Source of the DNA: Cellulomonas sp. KRMCY2
GTDB lineage: Bacteria > Actinomycetota > Actinomycetes > Actinomycetales > Cellulomonadaceae
DNA length: 64,000 nt
NCBI RefSeq assembly: GCF_000526515.1
Contig: NZ_JAGF01000001.1
Location: forward strand, 3,410,001-3,474,000
Reading direction: 5' to 3'
This document shows positions 36,922 to 47,153 of the stretch, piece after piece (the stretch's first letter is position 1; every line of letters begins with the position of its first letter). The notes beneath the pieces are model-generated. The model worked only from the letters and a program-made list of their open reading frames with translations. It did no database searches and was not told the DNA's origin. Made by a program: the position numbers and the translations under genes.

Positions 36922-38198
36922 CAGCCGGCAGAGTCGAGCACAGCCTGCATGTTCGTCTGCACCGAGCCGAGCATCGCCTGCAGGTCTGCTGTCGCCAGCC
37001 CTTCGATCTGACCGTTGAAGTCACCGATCACGTCCGAGGCACCCTGGGCGTTCGGCATGCCGACGGCGAACTCGGCGCTGTCGAGGAAGGCGACCTGGTC
37101 CGGGTACGCGGTGCGGAAGTCCGCACCCGCGGACTCGACCGACGGCATGACGCCGAACGCCTCGGCGAAGGCCGCCTGCTGCTCGGTCGCCGTCAGGTAC
37201 TCGACGAGCTTCAGTGCAGCGTCCTGGTCGGGGCTGTCGGACGCGATTCCCCAGCAGTTGGTGAACTGCAGGGTGCCCTTGCCTGCGGGGCCGGCCGGCA
37301 GCTCGGTGACGAGGTAGTTGATGTCGGGGAAGTCGTTCTTCATCGCACCGACGATCCAGTTGCCCTCGATCGTCATGGCGGCCCGCCCGCTGCCGAACGC
37401 CTCGCCGCCCCAGCCGGAGTCGATCGCCGACGGGTAGGCGAGCACGCCGTCGGTGAGCATCTGCTGCACGAAGGTCAACGCTTCGAGGTTCTCCGGGCTG
37501 TCGGCGATCGCCTCGGTCCCGTCCTCGGAGACCAGGCCACCACCGGCCTGCGCCATGAAGACGCCAAGCCGCTGGTACTCCGGTCCGAAGCTCAGGCCGA
37601 CCTGCCCGTCGGTGGTCAGTGCCTGGGCGGCAGCAGCGAGGCCCTCCCAGTCGGCCGGGATGTCGGCATCGGTCAGGCCGGCCGCGGCCCAGGCGTCCTC
37701 GTTGATGATCAGGGCGAGCGTGGAGAAGTCCTTCGGAGCGCAGTAGAACTCGCCGTCGTAGGTGAAGTTCTCCACCAGCGACGGGTAGAAGTCGTCCGCG
37801 GTGCCGAGCTCGTCCGCATACGGCAGCAGTGAGCCGTTCGACGCGTACCCGGCCAGCTGGTCGGTGCTCTGGTAGAAGACGTCCGGCGGGCTGCCTGCCG
37901 CGAAGCCCTGGCTGAGCTCCTGGTTGAGGTCGGAGGCGACGTTCACGGTGGCCTCGACACCGGACTCCGCCGACCAGGCGGCCACGGCGGCGTTGACCGC
38001 GTCGGTCTCGGCGTCGCCGCTCGAGCCGATCAGGAGGGTGAGCGAGGCGCCGTCCCCGGCCGATGCCCCGTCACTGGTGCTGTCGTCGGTCGTCGCCGGC
38101 TCGTCGTCGTCGAACCCGCCACCGCCGCAGGCAGTGAGCGTGAGGGCGCTCGTGGCGAGTAGTGCTGTGAGCAAGGTGCTACGGGCTGGGCGGTGCAT
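36921..38198 (-). CDS. Extracellular sugar-binding lipoprotein of ABC importer
   Basis: 425 residues from ATG 38198 (AAGGAG seven bases upstream). Lipobox LTLTAC with Cys at about residue 23, followed by a Gly/Asp/Ser linker. Type 1 solute-binding family: LTLLIGSSGDAETDAVNAAVAAWSAESGVEATVNVASDLNQELSQGFAAGSPPDVFYQSTDQLAGYASNGSLLPY, later GEAFGSGRAAMTIEGNWIVG. Captures a sugar, probably maltooligosaccharide, as judged by the debranching-type enzyme and regulator next door; ligand specificity cannot be read from sequence. Confidence 0.92.
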   Translation of the reverse strand: MHRPARSTLLTALLATSALTLTACGGGGFDDDEPATTDDSTSDGASAGDGASLTLLIGSSGDAETDAVNAAVAAWSAESGVEATVNVASDLNQELSQGFAAGSPPDVFYQSTDQLAGYASNGSLLPYADELGTADDFYPSLVENFTYDGEFYCAPKDFSTLALIINEDAWAAAGLTDADIPADWEGLAAAAQALTTDGQVGLSFGPEYQRLGVFMAQAGGGLVSEDGTEAIADSPENLEALTFVQQMLTDGVLAYPSAIDSGWGGEAFGSGRAAMTIEGNWIVGAMKNDFPDINYLVTELPAGPAGKGTLQFTNCWGIASDSPDQDAALKLVEYLTATEQQAAFAEAFGVMPSVESAGADFRTAYPDQVAFLDSAEFAVGMPNAQGASDVIGDFNGQIEGLATADLQAMLGSVQTNMQAVLDSAG

Positions 38199-38276
38199 CG
38201 TGTTCTCCTTGATCGGTGGGGTAGTGGGCGGAGGAAGGCATGTCGTGGGGACGGCCGGACGGGCGTGGCTACGGCG

Positions 38277-38296
38277 ACCCGCCAGGCTCGGCGGGT
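38277..38296. terminator. Hairpin after the LacI gene, before the binding-protein gene
   Basis: ACCCGCC (38277-38283) and GGCGGGT (38290-38296) form a perfect 7-bp stem with a 6-base loop, starting within the regulator's stop codon. It separates regulator and importer genes, both on the minus strand, by a 97-base gap, and may terminate most regulator transcripts. Confidence 0.6.
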
Positions 38297-39375
38297 CAGG
38301 TGCCGGGCTCGCTGGAGGCACGCACGACGAGACTCGGGTTGAGCAGGACGTGGTGGTCGGACGCGACGGCCGACACCCCTGAGCTGCTCCGGTTTGCCGA
38401 GAACTGGGCGAGCAGGAGGGCCAGCGCCTGGCCGGCGGCCTCGGTCAACGGCTGGGCGACGCTGGACATCCCCACCGCCCGCGCCACGGGTGTGTCGTCG
38501 AAGCCGATGACAGCCGGGACCGGGACATCGCCCGGCGGCGGCTCCGCACCGGGGACCTGGCGGGTCGCGACGAGCGCACCGAGTGCGAGGGAGTCGCTCG
38601 CACACACGAATGCCGTCGGCGAGATCAGCTCGACCAGCCGCCGGGCGGCCTCCGCGCCGTTCGCGACGGCGTCCTGCACGCCGACATCGAGGGCATCCAG
38701 CTCGTGCTCCGGCACACCGGCGGACCGCATCGCGCGACGCCAGCCGAGGCGACGGTCGTCGCCGGTGTCGGAGCCGGTCGGCCAGCCGAGGAAGGCGATG
38801 CGCTCGTGGCCGAGCGACTGCAGGTGCTCGACGGCGGCCCGGGTGCCCGCGGAGCCGTTGACGTCGACCCACGCGTGGTCACGGACGGCCACGTCGGCAC
38901 CGTGCTGGTCCCACGGGCGGCCGAAGGTCACGAAGGGCACGTCGCGCTCAGTGAGCCAACGGGTCCGTGGGTCGCCGTGGTGGGTCGACGTGAGCACGAA
39001 GGCGTCGAGCTCGAGCGTGTCGAGGAGCTCGGCGTACTGGGCGATCTCGCCGTGGTCGTCCGCCGCCGTGAAGAGCATCACGTGGTAGCCCCGCAGCTGG
39101 GCCTGCTCGGTGAACGCGTGCAGGAACCGGTCGAGGACGGCGCCGTTGATGCCGTCGGCGGACGGCTGCAGACGCAGTCCGATGACCTGGGACCGGCGGG
39201 TGCGCAGCTGCCTCGCCGCACCGAGCGGCCGGTAGCCGAGCTCGTCGATCACGCTCTGGACGCGTTCGATGGTCTCGGGTCGCACGAGGTGGGGCGAGTT
39301 CAGGACGTTGGACACCGTCTGCCGGGAGACGGAAGCGCGCTCCGCGACGGTCTGCAGGGTGGGACGAGCGTCCAC
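38296..39375 (-). CDS. LacI-family transcriptional regulator
   Basis: 359 residues from GTG 39375 (AAGGAGG five bases upstream). HTH at the N-terminus: TLQTVAERASVSRQTVSNVLNSPHLVRPETIERVQSVIDELGYRPLGAARQLRT, with VSRQTVSNVLN as recognition helix and hinge. A periplasmic-binding-like effector domain follows (about 65-340), with FVLTSTHH, ERIAFLGWP, FVCASDSLALGAL and VIGFDDTPVA as in LacI/GalR proteins. Two operators matching the LacI half-site pattern lie just upstream (39414-39459). Most likely represses importer, debranching gene and itself until a maltooligosaccharide-derived inducer appears. Confidence 0.93.
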   Translation of the reverse strand: MDARPTLQTVAERASVSRQTVSNVLNSPHLVRPETIERVQSVIDELGYRPLGAARQLRTRRSQVIGLRLQPSADGINGAVLDRFLHAFTEQAQLRGYHVMLFTAADDHGEIAQYAELLDTLELDAFVLTSTHHGDPRTRWLTERDVPFVTFGRPWDQHGADVAVRDHAWVDVNGSAGTRAAVEHLQSLGHERIAFLGWPTGSDTGDDRRLGWRRAMRSAGVPEHELDALDVGVQDAVANGAEAARRLVELISPTAFVCASDSLALGALVATRQVPGAEPPPGDVPVPAVIGFDDTPVARAVGMSSVAQPLTEAAGQALALLLAQFSANRSSSGVSAVASDHHVLLNPSLVVRASSEPGT

Positions 39376-39413
39376 CGACGCCTCCTTGCGTGGTGCCCGC
39401 GAGCCGGGCTGTA

Positions 39414-39427
39414 TTGGAGCGATCAAA
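39414..39427. promoter_or_regulatory. LacI-type operator 1
   Basis: TTGGAGCGATCAAA, a pseudo-palindrome around central CG. Its half-site recurs in operator 2; centres are 32 bases apart, about three helical turns. Confidence 0.7.
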
Positions 39428-39445
39428 CCTTGTACTGTGAGCCAA

Positions 39446-39459
39446 TTGGATCGCTCAAA
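39446..39459. promoter_or_regulatory. LacI-type operator 2
   Basis: TTGGATCGCTCAAA, same pattern TTGGAKCGMTCAAA as operator 1. It is 100 bases before the debranching-type gene and 71 bases from the regulator start, so it could control both directions. Confidence 0.7.
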
Positions 39460-39558
39460 TGGATGACCTCAGCGTGGATGTCCGGTCCGCTGATGTCAAG
39501 ACCAGCACGGCGATCGGATGTCACAGATCGGTCACGGACCGGGATCAAGGGGATCGCG

Positions 39559-41634
39559 ATGACGCTCCAACCACTTCTGCACGACCTCCTGGTCGCTGCC
39601 ATGGCCCCGACCCAGGCATGGTCCGGACAGGACGGGCAGATCCGGTCGCTCGGCGCCCAGGGCGTCTTTCACGCCGACACCAGGGTGCTCAGCTCTGCGG
39701 TCCTGACGGTGGCCGACGACGAGCCGGAGACCGTGGCCGCAGGCCCGGCCGGCCCGGGCGCGGTCCAGGTCGTCTCGGTGCTGCGCGGCGTCGACGTGGG
39801 CGGCGGCGCGGACCCGACAGTCAGGCTCCGGCGAACCCGCCTCGTCATGCCGGGCACGGTCCGGGAGACCCTCGAGATCACCACCGCGGCACCCGTCCCG
39901 GTGACCGTTCCGCTCGCCCTCCGCCTGGCCTGCGACCTGGCCGAGATGGGCCACGTCAAGGCCGGTGGCGCTGCGGACGCCCTGGCAGCCACCTGGGTCG
40001 ACGGCGTCCTCGAGTGGACGGCACGCGGTGACCGGGTGACGGTCACGGGTGGCGGCCCCGCACCGGGGGATGCCTCAGCCCGACCGGTCGTCGACCTCAC
40101 GGACCCGGCTGCCCCGGTGCTCGCCTGGCTCGTCACCGTGCGGCCCGGTGCGCCTGTGACGGTCTGGTGGGAGCTTCGGGCGACGCCCTCGGCCGCGCCG
40201 GTCGTCCAGGCGCCACCGGCCGGGCCGACCTGGTCGACACCGGAGATCGACTGTGACGACAACCGGGTGCGAGCCCTGGTGGACCAGGCGCTGGACGATC
40301 TCGGCACGCTACGGATGAGTGCGACCTTCGCGCCGAACGACGTGTTCCTCGCCGCCGGCGCCCCGTGGTTCTTCACGCTCTTCGGACGCGACTCGATCTG
40401 GGCCGCCCGGATGATGCTGCCGCTCGGCACCGACCTGGCGGCAGGCACGCTGCGCACGCTGGCCCTGCGCCAGGGGACGTCGGAGGACGCCGAGACGGCC
40501 GAGCAGCCGGGGAAGATCCTGCACGAGGTGCGCAGCAAGGCGCTCTCGCTCGGCGAGCACGGCGAGCTCCCGCCGCTCTACTACGGGACTGTGGACGCGA
40601 CCCCGCTGTGGATCTGCCTGCTGCACGACGCCTGGCGGTGGGGCATGCCGACGGCCGAGGTCGAGGAGCTGCTGCCGGCGATGGAGGCCGCCCTGCGGTG
40701 GATGGCCGACTACGGGGACGCCGACGGAGACGGCTTCCTCGAGTACCTCGACACCACCGGCCACGGGTTGGCGAACCAGGGGTGGAAGGACTCCGGCGAC
40801 TCGGTCCAGTGGCGGGACGGCAGCCTCGCCACCGGTCCGATCGCGTTGTGCGAGGTCCAGGGGTACGCCCACGAGGCCGCGCTGGCCGCGGCGGAGATGC
40901 TCGACGCCTTCGGCCGGCCAGGAGCCGCGCGCTGGCGTCAGTGGGCCGCGGATCTCGCCGCCCACTTCCGGCAGTCGTTCTGGGTGAGCGACGACGAGGG
41001 CCGCTACCCGGCGATCGCCCTCGACGCCGAGAAGCGCGCCGTCGACACGTTGACCAGCAACATCGGCCACCTCCTCGGCACCGGTCTGCTCAACGCCGAC
41101 GAGGAGTCATTGGTCGCCCGCCGGCTCGGCTCGGCGGCCCTCGACTCCGGCTACGGTCTGCGCACCATGGCGTCCGGGTCTGCCGGGTACTGGCCGATGA
41201 GCTATCACGGCGGTGCCGTCTGGACGCACGACACTGCGATCGCTGTCGCCGGCCTCGTCCGTGGTGGCAGCTTCGCTGTGGCGACGGGCCTCCTGGAGGG
41301 CCTGCTCGCGGCGGCGGCCGACTTCGACTACCGGGTTCCCGAGCTGCACTCGGGTGATGCCAAGGGGTCGGTTCCCACGGTCGTTCCCTATCCTGCCGCC
41401 TGCCGCCCGCAGGCGTGGTCTGCGGCCTCGGCGGTCGTGCTGCTGTCCGCAGTGCTCGGGATCCGGCCCGACGTCCCCGGCGGCACCATCAGCCTCGTCC
41501 CGATGACGCCGTCACCGGTGGGGGCGCTGCGGGTCACGGGTCTGCAGGTTGCCGGTCGACGGCTCGATGTCGAGATCGACCGGACCGGTGCCGTGCGGTC
41601 CGTGCAGACCGACGCGCGGTTGCGTCCGGTCTGA
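39559..41634 (+). CDS. Glycogen debranching-type enzyme (amylo-alpha-1,6-glucosidase-like)
   Basis: 691 residues from ATG 39559 (AAGGGGAT ribosome site). N-terminal domain (PF14742-like, about 10-200): [43 protein letters not shown]. Then an (alpha/alpha)6 barrel: [93 protein letters not shown]. Expected to hydrolyse alpha-glucans or branch points; exact substrate unknown. No secretion signal, so cytoplasmic. Divergent from the LacI regulator across two operators. Confidence 0.88.
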   Translation: MTLQPLLHDLLVAAMAPTQAWSGQDGQIRSLGAQGVFHADTRVLSSAVLTVADDEPETVAAGPAGPGAVQVVSVLRGVDVGGGADPTVRLRRTRLVMPGTVRETLEITTAAPVPVTVPLALRLACDLAEMGHVKAGGAADALAATWVDGVLEWTARGDRVTVTGGGPAPGDASARPVVDLTDPAAPVLAWLVTVRPGAPVTVWWELRATPSAAPVVQAPPAGPTWSTPEIDCDDNRVRALVDQALDDLGTLRMSATFAPNDVFLAAGAPWFFTLFGRDSIWAARMMLPLGTDLAAGTLRTLALRQGTSEDAETAEQPGKILHEVRSKALSLGEHGELPPLYYGTVDATPLWICLLHDAWRWGMPTAEVEELLPAMEAALRWMADYGDADGDGFLEYLDTTGHGLANQGWKDSGDSVQWRDGSLATGPIALCEVQGYAHEAALAAAEMLDAFGRPGAARWRQWAADLAAHFRQSFWVSDDEGRYPAIALDAEKRAVDTLTSNIGHLLGTGLLNADEESLVARRLGSAALDSGYGLRTMASGSAGYWPMSYHGGAVWTHDTAIAVAGLVRGGSFAVATGLLEGLLAAAADFDYRVPELHSGDAKGSVPTVVPYPAACRPQAWSAASAVVLLSAVLGIRPDVPGGTISLVPMTPSPVGALRVTGLQVAGRRLDVEIDRTGAVRSVQTDARLRPV

Positions 41635-41663
41635 CCAGCGAGGCGCGGGGAAGTGGCACACCG

Positions 41664-41669
41664 TACGAT
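41664..41669 (+). promoter_or_regulatory. -10 element of leaderless dxs promoter
   Basis: TACGAT, six bases before ATG 41676. Confidence 0.6.
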
Positions 41670-41675
41670 GACCGG

Positions 41676-43577
41676 ATGGCCATCCTGCCCCGGATCAGCT
41701 CTCCCGCTGACGTGCGAGCCCTGCGACCGGCTGAGCTGGACGACCTCGCGGCGGAGATCCGGCAGTTCCTCGTGCAGGCCGTCTCGCGGACCGGGGGACA
41801 CCTCGGCCCCAACCTCGGTGTCGTCGAGCTCACCATCGCGATGCACCGGGTCTTCGTCTCGCCACGCGACACGATGGTCTTCGACACCGGCCACCAGGCC
41901 TACGTGCACAAGCTGCTCACCGGACGCTCGGACTTCTCCGAGCTGCGCAGGCGCGGGGGGCTGTCGGGCTACCCGAGCCGGACCGAGTCCGAGCACGACG
42001 TCGTGGAGAACTCGCACGCGTCGACCGCGCTGTCCTGGGCGGACGGCATCGCCAAGGCCTACGCGCTGCGCGGCAGCACCGACCGGCACGTCGTCGCCGT
42101 CATCGGCGACGGTGCGCTGACCGGCGGGATGGCCTGGGAGGCCCTGAACAACATCGCGGCAGGGTACGACCGTCGGCTCGTGATCGTCGTCAACGACAAC
42201 GGACGGTCCTACGACCCGACCATCGGTGGGCTCGCGCACCACCTCGACTCGCTGCGCACCGCCCGGACGTACGAGAACGTGCTCGCCTGGGGCAAGCGGA
42301 CGTTGCGACGGTCCGGTCCGCCCGGACGCCTCGCCTACGACGCGCTGCACGGTCTGAAGAAGGGGATCAAGGACGTCGTCGCGCCGCAGGGCATGTTCGA
42401 GGACCTCGGCCTGAAGTACATCGGGCCGGTCGACGGGCACGACGTCGCGGCCGTCGAGCACTCGTTGCGGCTCGCCAGGGCCTTCGGCGGACCGGTGATC
42501 GTGCACGTGATCACCGAGAAGGGTCGGGGCTACGTCCCGGCCGAGCAGGACGTGGCGGACCGGTTCCACGCCGTGGGGCAGATCCACCCGGAGACGGGTC
42601 TGCCGGTCGCGCCGTCGCGCTTCGGGTGGACCTCGGTCTTCGCCGACGAGATGGTGCGGATCGGCCACCGCCGCCCGGACGTGGTGGCGATCACGGCGGC
42701 CATGCTCCAGCCGGTCGGCCTCGCACCGTTCGCCGCGGAGTTCCCCTCGCGAGCCTTCGACGTCGGGATCGCCGAGCAGCACGCGGTCACCTCGGCCGCC
42801 GGGATGGCCTTCGCCGGCCTGCACCCCGTCGTCGCGGTCTACGCGACGTTCCTCAACCGGGCCTTCGACCAGGTCCTGATGGATGTCGCGCTGCACCGCG
42901 CCGGGGTGACGTTCGTCCTGGACCGCGCCGGGCTCACCGGTGACGACGGTGCCAGCCACAACGGCATGTGGGACATGGCCATGCTGCGGGTGGTGCCGGG
43001 CCTGCACCTCGCCGCGCCCCGGGACGAGTCGACCCTGCGTGCCGCGTTGCGCGTCGCCGTCGACATCGACGACGCGCCGAGCGTCGTGCGGTACCCGAAG
43101 GGGCCGCTGCCGGACGACCTGCCGGCCATCGACACCGTCGAGGGTGTCGATGTGCTCGCGCGGTTCGACGGCGCGACACAGGGTACGGGGACGGCCGGTC
43201 GGACGTCCCCGGTCCTCCTGGTCGGTGTCGGGCCGATGGCGCACACCGCCGTCGAGGTCGGCGCGCTGATCAGCGCGGCCGGCGTGCCCGTCACTGTCGT
43301 CGACCCGCGCTGGGTGCTCCCGGTGCAGCCCGCGCTGGTCAAGCTCGCGGGGGAGCACGGCCGGGTCGTCGTCCTGGAGGACGGACTGGTCGAGGGCGGC
43401 GTCGGCGCGATGCTGGCCCAGCGGTGCGCCGAGGCCGGCCTCGGCGTTCCGGTGCAGCCGTTCGGCATCCCGCTCGGCTTCCTCGGCCATGCGACCCGGA
43501 GCCAGCTCGTCGAGCAGCTCAGGTTGCGTGCGGCCGACATCGCCCAGGACGTCCTCGCCCAGGTCAGACCGGTCTGA
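41676..43577 (+). CDS. dxs: 1-deoxy-D-xylulose-5-phosphate synthase
   Basis: 633 residues. First step of the MEP isoprenoid pathway: pyruvate plus glyceraldehyde 3-phosphate to DXP, TPP-dependent. TPP/Mg motif [32 protein letters not shown] (about 147-178), [20 protein letters not shown] near 39, catalytic Glu in [20 protein letters not shown] (about 365), and VRYPKG near 472. ATG 41676 is set by the leaderless promoter. Conserved location near RNase D and DUF3000 in actinobacteria. Confidence 0.95.
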   Translation: MAILPRISSPADVRALRPAELDDLAAEIRQFLVQAVSRTGGHLGPNLGVVELTIAMHRVFVSPRDTMVFDTGHQAYVHKLLTGRSDFSELRRRGGLSGYPSRTESEHDVVENSHASTALSWADGIAKAYALRGSTDRHVVAVIGDGALTGGMAWEALNNIAAGYDRRLVIVVNDNGRSYDPTIGGLAHHLDSLRTARTYENVLAWGKRTLRRSGPPGRLAYDALHGLKKGIKDVVAPQGMFEDLGLKYIGPVDGHDVAAVEHSLRLARAFGGPVIVHVITEKGRGYVPAEQDVADRFHAVGQIHPETGLPVAPSRFGWTSVFADEMVRIGHRRPDVVAITAAMLQPVGLAPFAAEFPSRAFDVGIAEQHAVTSAAGMAFAGLHPVVAVYATFLNRAFDQVLMDVALHRAGVTFVLDRAGLTGDDGASHNGMWDMAMLRVVPGLHLAAPRDESTLRAALRVAVDIDDAPSVVRYPKGPLPDDLPAIDTVEGVDVLARFDGATQGTGTAGRTSPVLLVGVGPMAHTAVEVGALISAAGVPVTVVDPRWVLPVQPALVKLAGEHGRVVVLEDGLVEGGVGAMLAQRCAEAGLGVPVQPFGIPLGFLGHATRSQLVEQLRLRAADIAQDVLAQVRPV

Positions 43578-43635
43578 CGGGTACGGCGGGCCGGCCCCGC
43601 GCGGGTGTTGCACACTTGGATGCATCGCAAGAGCG

Positions 43636-43659
43636 CGGACGTGACACACCTCACGTCCG
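43636..43659. promoter_or_regulatory. CRP/FNR-family operator upstream of pflB
   Basis: CGGACGTGA-N6-TCACGTCCG: nine-base arms, perfect, spaced by six. The core GTGA-N6-TCAC is the recognition pattern of CRP-type regulators (E. coli CRP, corynebacterial GlxR). Centre is about 109 bases before the pflB start. Confidence 0.75.
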
Positions 43660-43756
43660 GCAGCTGCTGCCGGGCCCGAAAGTCCCAGGTCATCCCATGA
43701 GTTGCCACGTAGCGTCGTGAGCACCGGAGCCCTCAACCACAAGGGAGTGCGAGTAC

Positions 43757-46036
43757 ATGGCCATCACCGCAGAGCACGGCACGGCGGTCACCCCGCTGCC
43801 GAGCGAGCAGCCCCACGCCTGGCGTGGGTTCGTCGCAGGTCCTTGGCAGGACGGCGTCGACGTGCGCGACTTCATCCAGCGGAACTACACGCCGTACCCG
43901 GGCGACGCGAGCTTCCTGGTCGGCGCGACCGCGCGGACCACGGGGATCTGGGACCGGCTCCTGGCCATGTTCCCCGAGGAGCGCGCCAAGGGCGTCTACG
44001 ACGTGGACGCGAAGACCCCCTCGTCGATCACGGCCCACGCGCCGGGGTACATCGACAAGGACAACGAGCTGATCGTCGGCCTGCAGACCGATGCCCCTCT
44101 CAAGCGCGCGATCATGCCGTACGGCGGCTGGCGCATGGTCGAGGGCGCCCTGAAGACCTACGGCTACGAGCCGGACCAGGACGTCAAGCGGATCTTCACC
44201 GAGTACCGCAAGACCCACAACGCAGGCGTCTTCGACGTCTACCCGCCCGACGTCAAGGCGGCGCGGAGCTCCCACCTGATCACCGGCCTGCCGGACGCCT
44301 ACGGCCGCGGCCGCATCATCGGCGACTACCGCCGGGTGGCCCTGTACGGCGTCGACGCGCTGATCGAGGCCAAGCACCTCGAGCGCGCAGAGCTCGACAT
44401 GGAGCGTTCGACCGAGGACGTCATCCGTGAGCGCGAGGAGAACGCGGAGCAGGTCCGTGCGCTCGGTGAGCTCAAGACGATGGCCGCCGCGTACGGCTTC
44501 GACATCTCGCGCCCCGCAGGCAACGCCCGCGAAGCGGTGCAGTGGCTCTACTTCGCCTACCTCGGCGCGGTCAAGGAGCAGAACGGTGCGGCGATGTCGC
44601 TCGGTCGCACCTCGACCTTCCTCGACGTGTACCTGCAGCGTGATCTCGTCGACGGCGTGATCACCGAGGTCGGTGCCCAGGAGCTGATCGACGACCTGGT
44701 CATCAAGCTGCGCATCGTGCGGTTCCTGCGTACCCCGGAGTACGACGCGCTCTTCTCCGGCGACCCGACCTGGGTCACCGAGTCGATCGGCGGGCTCGGC
44801 GACGACGGTCGCTCGTTGGTCACCAAGACGTCCTTCCGGTACCTGCAGACCCTGTACAACCTGGGCCCGGCCCCGGAGCCGAACCTGACGATCCTGTGGA
44901 GCCACAAGCTCCCCGAGGGCTTCAAGCGGTTCTGCGCGCAGGTCTCGATCGACACGTCGGCCATCCAGTACGAGTCCGACGACCTGATCCGGCCGTCCTG
45001 CGGCGACGACGCGGCGATCGCCTGCTGCGTCTCGGCGATGCGCGTCGGCAAGCAGATGCAGTTCTTCGGTGCTCGCGTGAACCTGGCCAAGGCCATGCTC
45101 TACGCGATCAACGGGGGCCGTGACGAGATCAGCGGCAAGCAGGTCGCGCCGGTCTCGATGCCGATCACCGCCGACGTCCTGAAGTACGACGAGGTCTACG
45201 GCGCGTTCGACACGCTGCTCGACTGGCTCGCGCAGACCTACGTCGACGCCCTGAACTGCATCCACTGGTCGCACGACAAGTACGCCTACGAGCGTCTCGA
45301 GATGGCCCTGCACGACCGGGCCATCCTGCGGACCCTCGCCTGCGGGATCGCCGGCCTGTCCGTGGCCACCGACTCGCTGTCCGCGATCAAGTACGCCACG
45401 GTGCGCACGGTGCGCGACGAGTCGGGCCTGGTCGTCGACTACACCGTCGAGGGCGAGTTCCCGACCTACGGCAACGACGACGACCGTGCCGATGACATCG
45501 CCGTCGCCCTGGTGCGGAGCTTCATGGAGAAGATCCGCCGCCAGCCGACCTACCGCGACGCCCTGCACACGCAGTCGGTGCTGACGATCACGTCGAACGT
45601 CGTCTACGGCAAGCACACCGGGAACACGCCCGACGGGCGTCGTACGGGTGAGCCGTTCGCGCCGGGCGCGAACCCGATGAACGGCCGGGACACGCACGGC
45701 ATGCTGGCCAGCGCGCTGTCGGTGGCCAAGCTGCCCTACGAGGACTCGCTCGACGGGATCTCGCTGACCTCGACGGTCGTGCCCTCGGGCCTCGGCCGGG
45801 ACCGCACCGAGCAGGTCACCAACCTGGTGGGCCTGCTCGACGGGTACGACGTCTCGCACGGCTTCCACCTCAACGTCAACGTGCTGAACCGCGAGACGCT
45901 CGAGGACGCCATGGCGCACCCCGAGAACTACCCGCAGCTGACCATCCGGGTCTCCGGCTACGCGGTCAACTTCGTCCGGCTCACGCGCGAGCAGCAGCTC
46001 GACGTCCTCTCGCGGACGTTCCACGCCGGTATGTGA
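43757..46036 (+). CDS. pflB: Formate C-acetyltransferase (pyruvate formate-lyase)
   Basis: 759 residues, very close to the E. coli enzyme (760). Converts pyruvate plus CoA to acetyl-CoA and formate under anaerobic conditions via a glycyl radical. Catalytic pair Cys423-Cys424 in AIACCVSAM; radical Gly734 in [13 protein letters not shown], the same number as in E. coli. TRTAGR-like loop is not needed. GGGAG lies ten bases before ATG 43757. Upstream 179 bases hold a perfect CRP/FNR-type operator. A strong hairpin ends the gene, so pflA has its own promoter. Confidence 0.96.
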   Translation: MAITAEHGTAVTPLPSEQPHAWRGFVAGPWQDGVDVRDFIQRNYTPYPGDASFLVGATARTTGIWDRLLAMFPEERAKGVYDVDAKTPSSITAHAPGYIDKDNELIVGLQTDAPLKRAIMPYGGWRMVEGALKTYGYEPDQDVKRIFTEYRKTHNAGVFDVYPPDVKAARSSHLITGLPDAYGRGRIIGDYRRVALYGVDALIEAKHLERAELDMERSTEDVIREREENAEQVRALGELKTMAAAYGFDISRPAGNAREAVQWLYFAYLGAVKEQNGAAMSLGRTSTFLDVYLQRDLVDGVITEVGAQELIDDLVIKLRIVRFLRTPEYDALFSGDPTWVTESIGGLGDDGRSLVTKTSFRYLQTLYNLGPAPEPNLTILWSHKLPEGFKRFCAQVSIDTSAIQYESDDLIRPSCGDDAAIACCVSAMRVGKQMQFFGARVNLAKAMLYAINGGRDEISGKQVAPVSMPITADVLKYDEVYGAFDTLLDWLAQTYVDALNCIHWSHDKYAYERLEMALHDRAILRTLACGIAGLSVATDSLSAIKYATVRTVRDESGLVVDYTVEGEFPTYGNDDDRADDIAVALVRSFMEKIRRQPTYRDALHTQSVLTITSNVVYGKHTGNTPDGRRTGEPFAPGANPMNGRDTHGMLASALSVAKLPYEDSLDGISLTSTVVPSGLGRDRTEQVTNLVGLLDGYDVSHGFHLNVNVLNRETLEDAMAHPENYPQLTIRVSGYAVNFVRLTREQQLDVLSRTFHAGM

Positions 46037-46055
46037 CATCTCGACCAGCGTTGAC

Positions 46056-46093
46056 CAGCAGGGCGCGGCGCCATGAGGTGCCGCGCCCTGCTG
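46056..46093 (+). terminator. Strong hairpin terminator after pflB
   Basis: CAGCAGGGCGCGGC (46056-46069) and its exact complement (46080-46093) form a 14-bp perfect stem, extendable inward with a G-U pair to a 4-base ATGA loop. No T-tract. Confidence 0.8.
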
Positions 46094-46147
46094 TCGTCGG
46101 CACCGTGTGTCGTCGGCATCGCCTGTCGTCAGCATCGCCTGTCGTCA
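46092..46147. repeat. 16-base tandem repeat upstream of pflA
   Basis: TGTCGTC recurs at 46092, 46108, 46124 and 46140 within units such as CTGTCGTCAGCATCGC, exact 16-base register. It directly follows the terminator and precedes the second CRP-type site. Confidence 0.8.
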
Positions 46148-46152
46148 GCACA

Positions 46153-46166
46153 GTGACCGTCGTCAC
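46153..46166. promoter_or_regulatory. CRP/FNR-type site upstream of pflA
   Basis: GTGA-CCGTCG-TCAC, same core and spacing as the pflB operator; centre is about 75 bases before the pflA start. Confidence 0.5.
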
Positions 46167-46221
46167 ACGGGTCGCGATGGGCTCGAGGACATTCGTCCCA
46201 TGACTTGTCCCCCCGATCAGG

Positions 46222-46227
46222 CACACT
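46222..46227 (+). promoter_or_regulatory. Possible -10 element of pflA
   Basis: CACACT, seven bases before ATG 46235; weak match (first base C). Confidence 0.35.
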
Positions 46228-46234
46228 GGATGAC

Positions 46235-47134
46235 ATGAGCACCCTGACAGCACCGGCGGGCAACCAGCCGACGCCCGACGGCGCGCCCATCGTCGACCTC
46301 GGTGTCCCGCTGGTCGGCGGTGCGCACGGGCGTTCCTCGACCGGCACCGCCGGGCTCGAGGTCAGCTCACCCGACCGTGCGGAGAAGTTCTCGCAGATGC
46401 GTGCCGGCGAGCTCGGCTCGCTGCACTCCTGGGAGCTCGTCACCGCCGTCGACGGACCCGGGACACGGCTGACCGCCTTCCTCTCCGGGTGCCCGCTTCG
46501 GTGCCTCTACTGCCACAACCCCGACACCATGGAGATGCGGCGCGGCGAGCCGGTCGCGGCCGACGAGCTGCTCAGCCGCCTCGCGCGGTACCGCGGCATC
46601 TTCGCGGTCACCGGTGGCGGCCTGACCGTCTCGGGTGGCGAGCCCCTCATGCAGCCCGCCTTCGTCGCCCGCCTGCTGCGGGGCGCCAAGGGGCTGGGCA
46701 TCAACACGGCGCTCGACACGTCGGGCTACCTCGGAGCCCACTGCTCCGACGCGATGCTCGACGACCTCGACCTCGTGCTGCTGGACGTCAAGTCCGGCAT
46801 CCCGGAGACGTACAAGCGCGTCACCGGCCGCGAGCTCGAGCCCACCCTGGAGTTCGGCCGGCGGCTGGCCGCCCGCGGCACCGAGATCTGGATCAGGTTC
46901 GTCCTGGTCCCTGGTCTGACCGACGCCCCGGAGAACGTCGACGCCGTCGCGGACTACGTGGCGACCCTCTCGACAGTGACCCGGGTCGAGGTCCTCCCGT
47001 TCCACCAGATGGGCCGGGACAAGTGGGAGTCGCTCGGCATGCGCTACGAGCTCGAGGACACTCCCGCGCCGGACCCCGAGCTGGTGGCGCGGGTGCGCGA
47101 CCAGTTCCGCGCCCGCGGCCTGCTGGTCTTCTGA
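46235..47134 (+). CDS. pflA: Pyruvate formate-lyase activating enzyme (radical SAM)
   Basis: 299 residues. Uses S-adenosylmethionine and a [4Fe-4S] cluster to make the glycyl radical on PflB. Cluster motif SGCPLRCLYCHNPDTM (Cys86, Cys90, Cys93: CxxxCxxC). TGGGLTVSGGEPLMQP is the SAM GGE motif; LDVKSGIPETYKRVTGRELEP is family-typical. An unusual N-terminal extension of about 50 residues precedes the domain (E. coli PflA has 246 residues). Follows pflB across a terminator, a 16-base repeat block and its own CRP-type site. Confidence 0.95.
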   Translation: MSTLTAPAGNQPTPDGAPIVDLGVPLVGGAHGRSSTGTAGLEVSSPDRAEKFSQMRAGELGSLHSWELVTAVDGPGTRLTAFLSGCPLRCLYCHNPDTMEMRRGEPVAADELLSRLARYRGIFAVTGGGLTVSGGEPLMQPAFVARLLRGAKGLGINTALDTSGYLGAHCSDAMLDDLDLVLLDVKSGIPETYKRVTGRELEPTLEFGRRLAARGTEIWIRFVLVPGLTDAPENVDAVADYVATLSTVTRVEVLPFHQMGRDKWESLGMRYELEDTPAPDPELVARVRDQFRARGLLVF

Positions 47135-47153
47135 CCGACGGTCCTGCCGCCGC

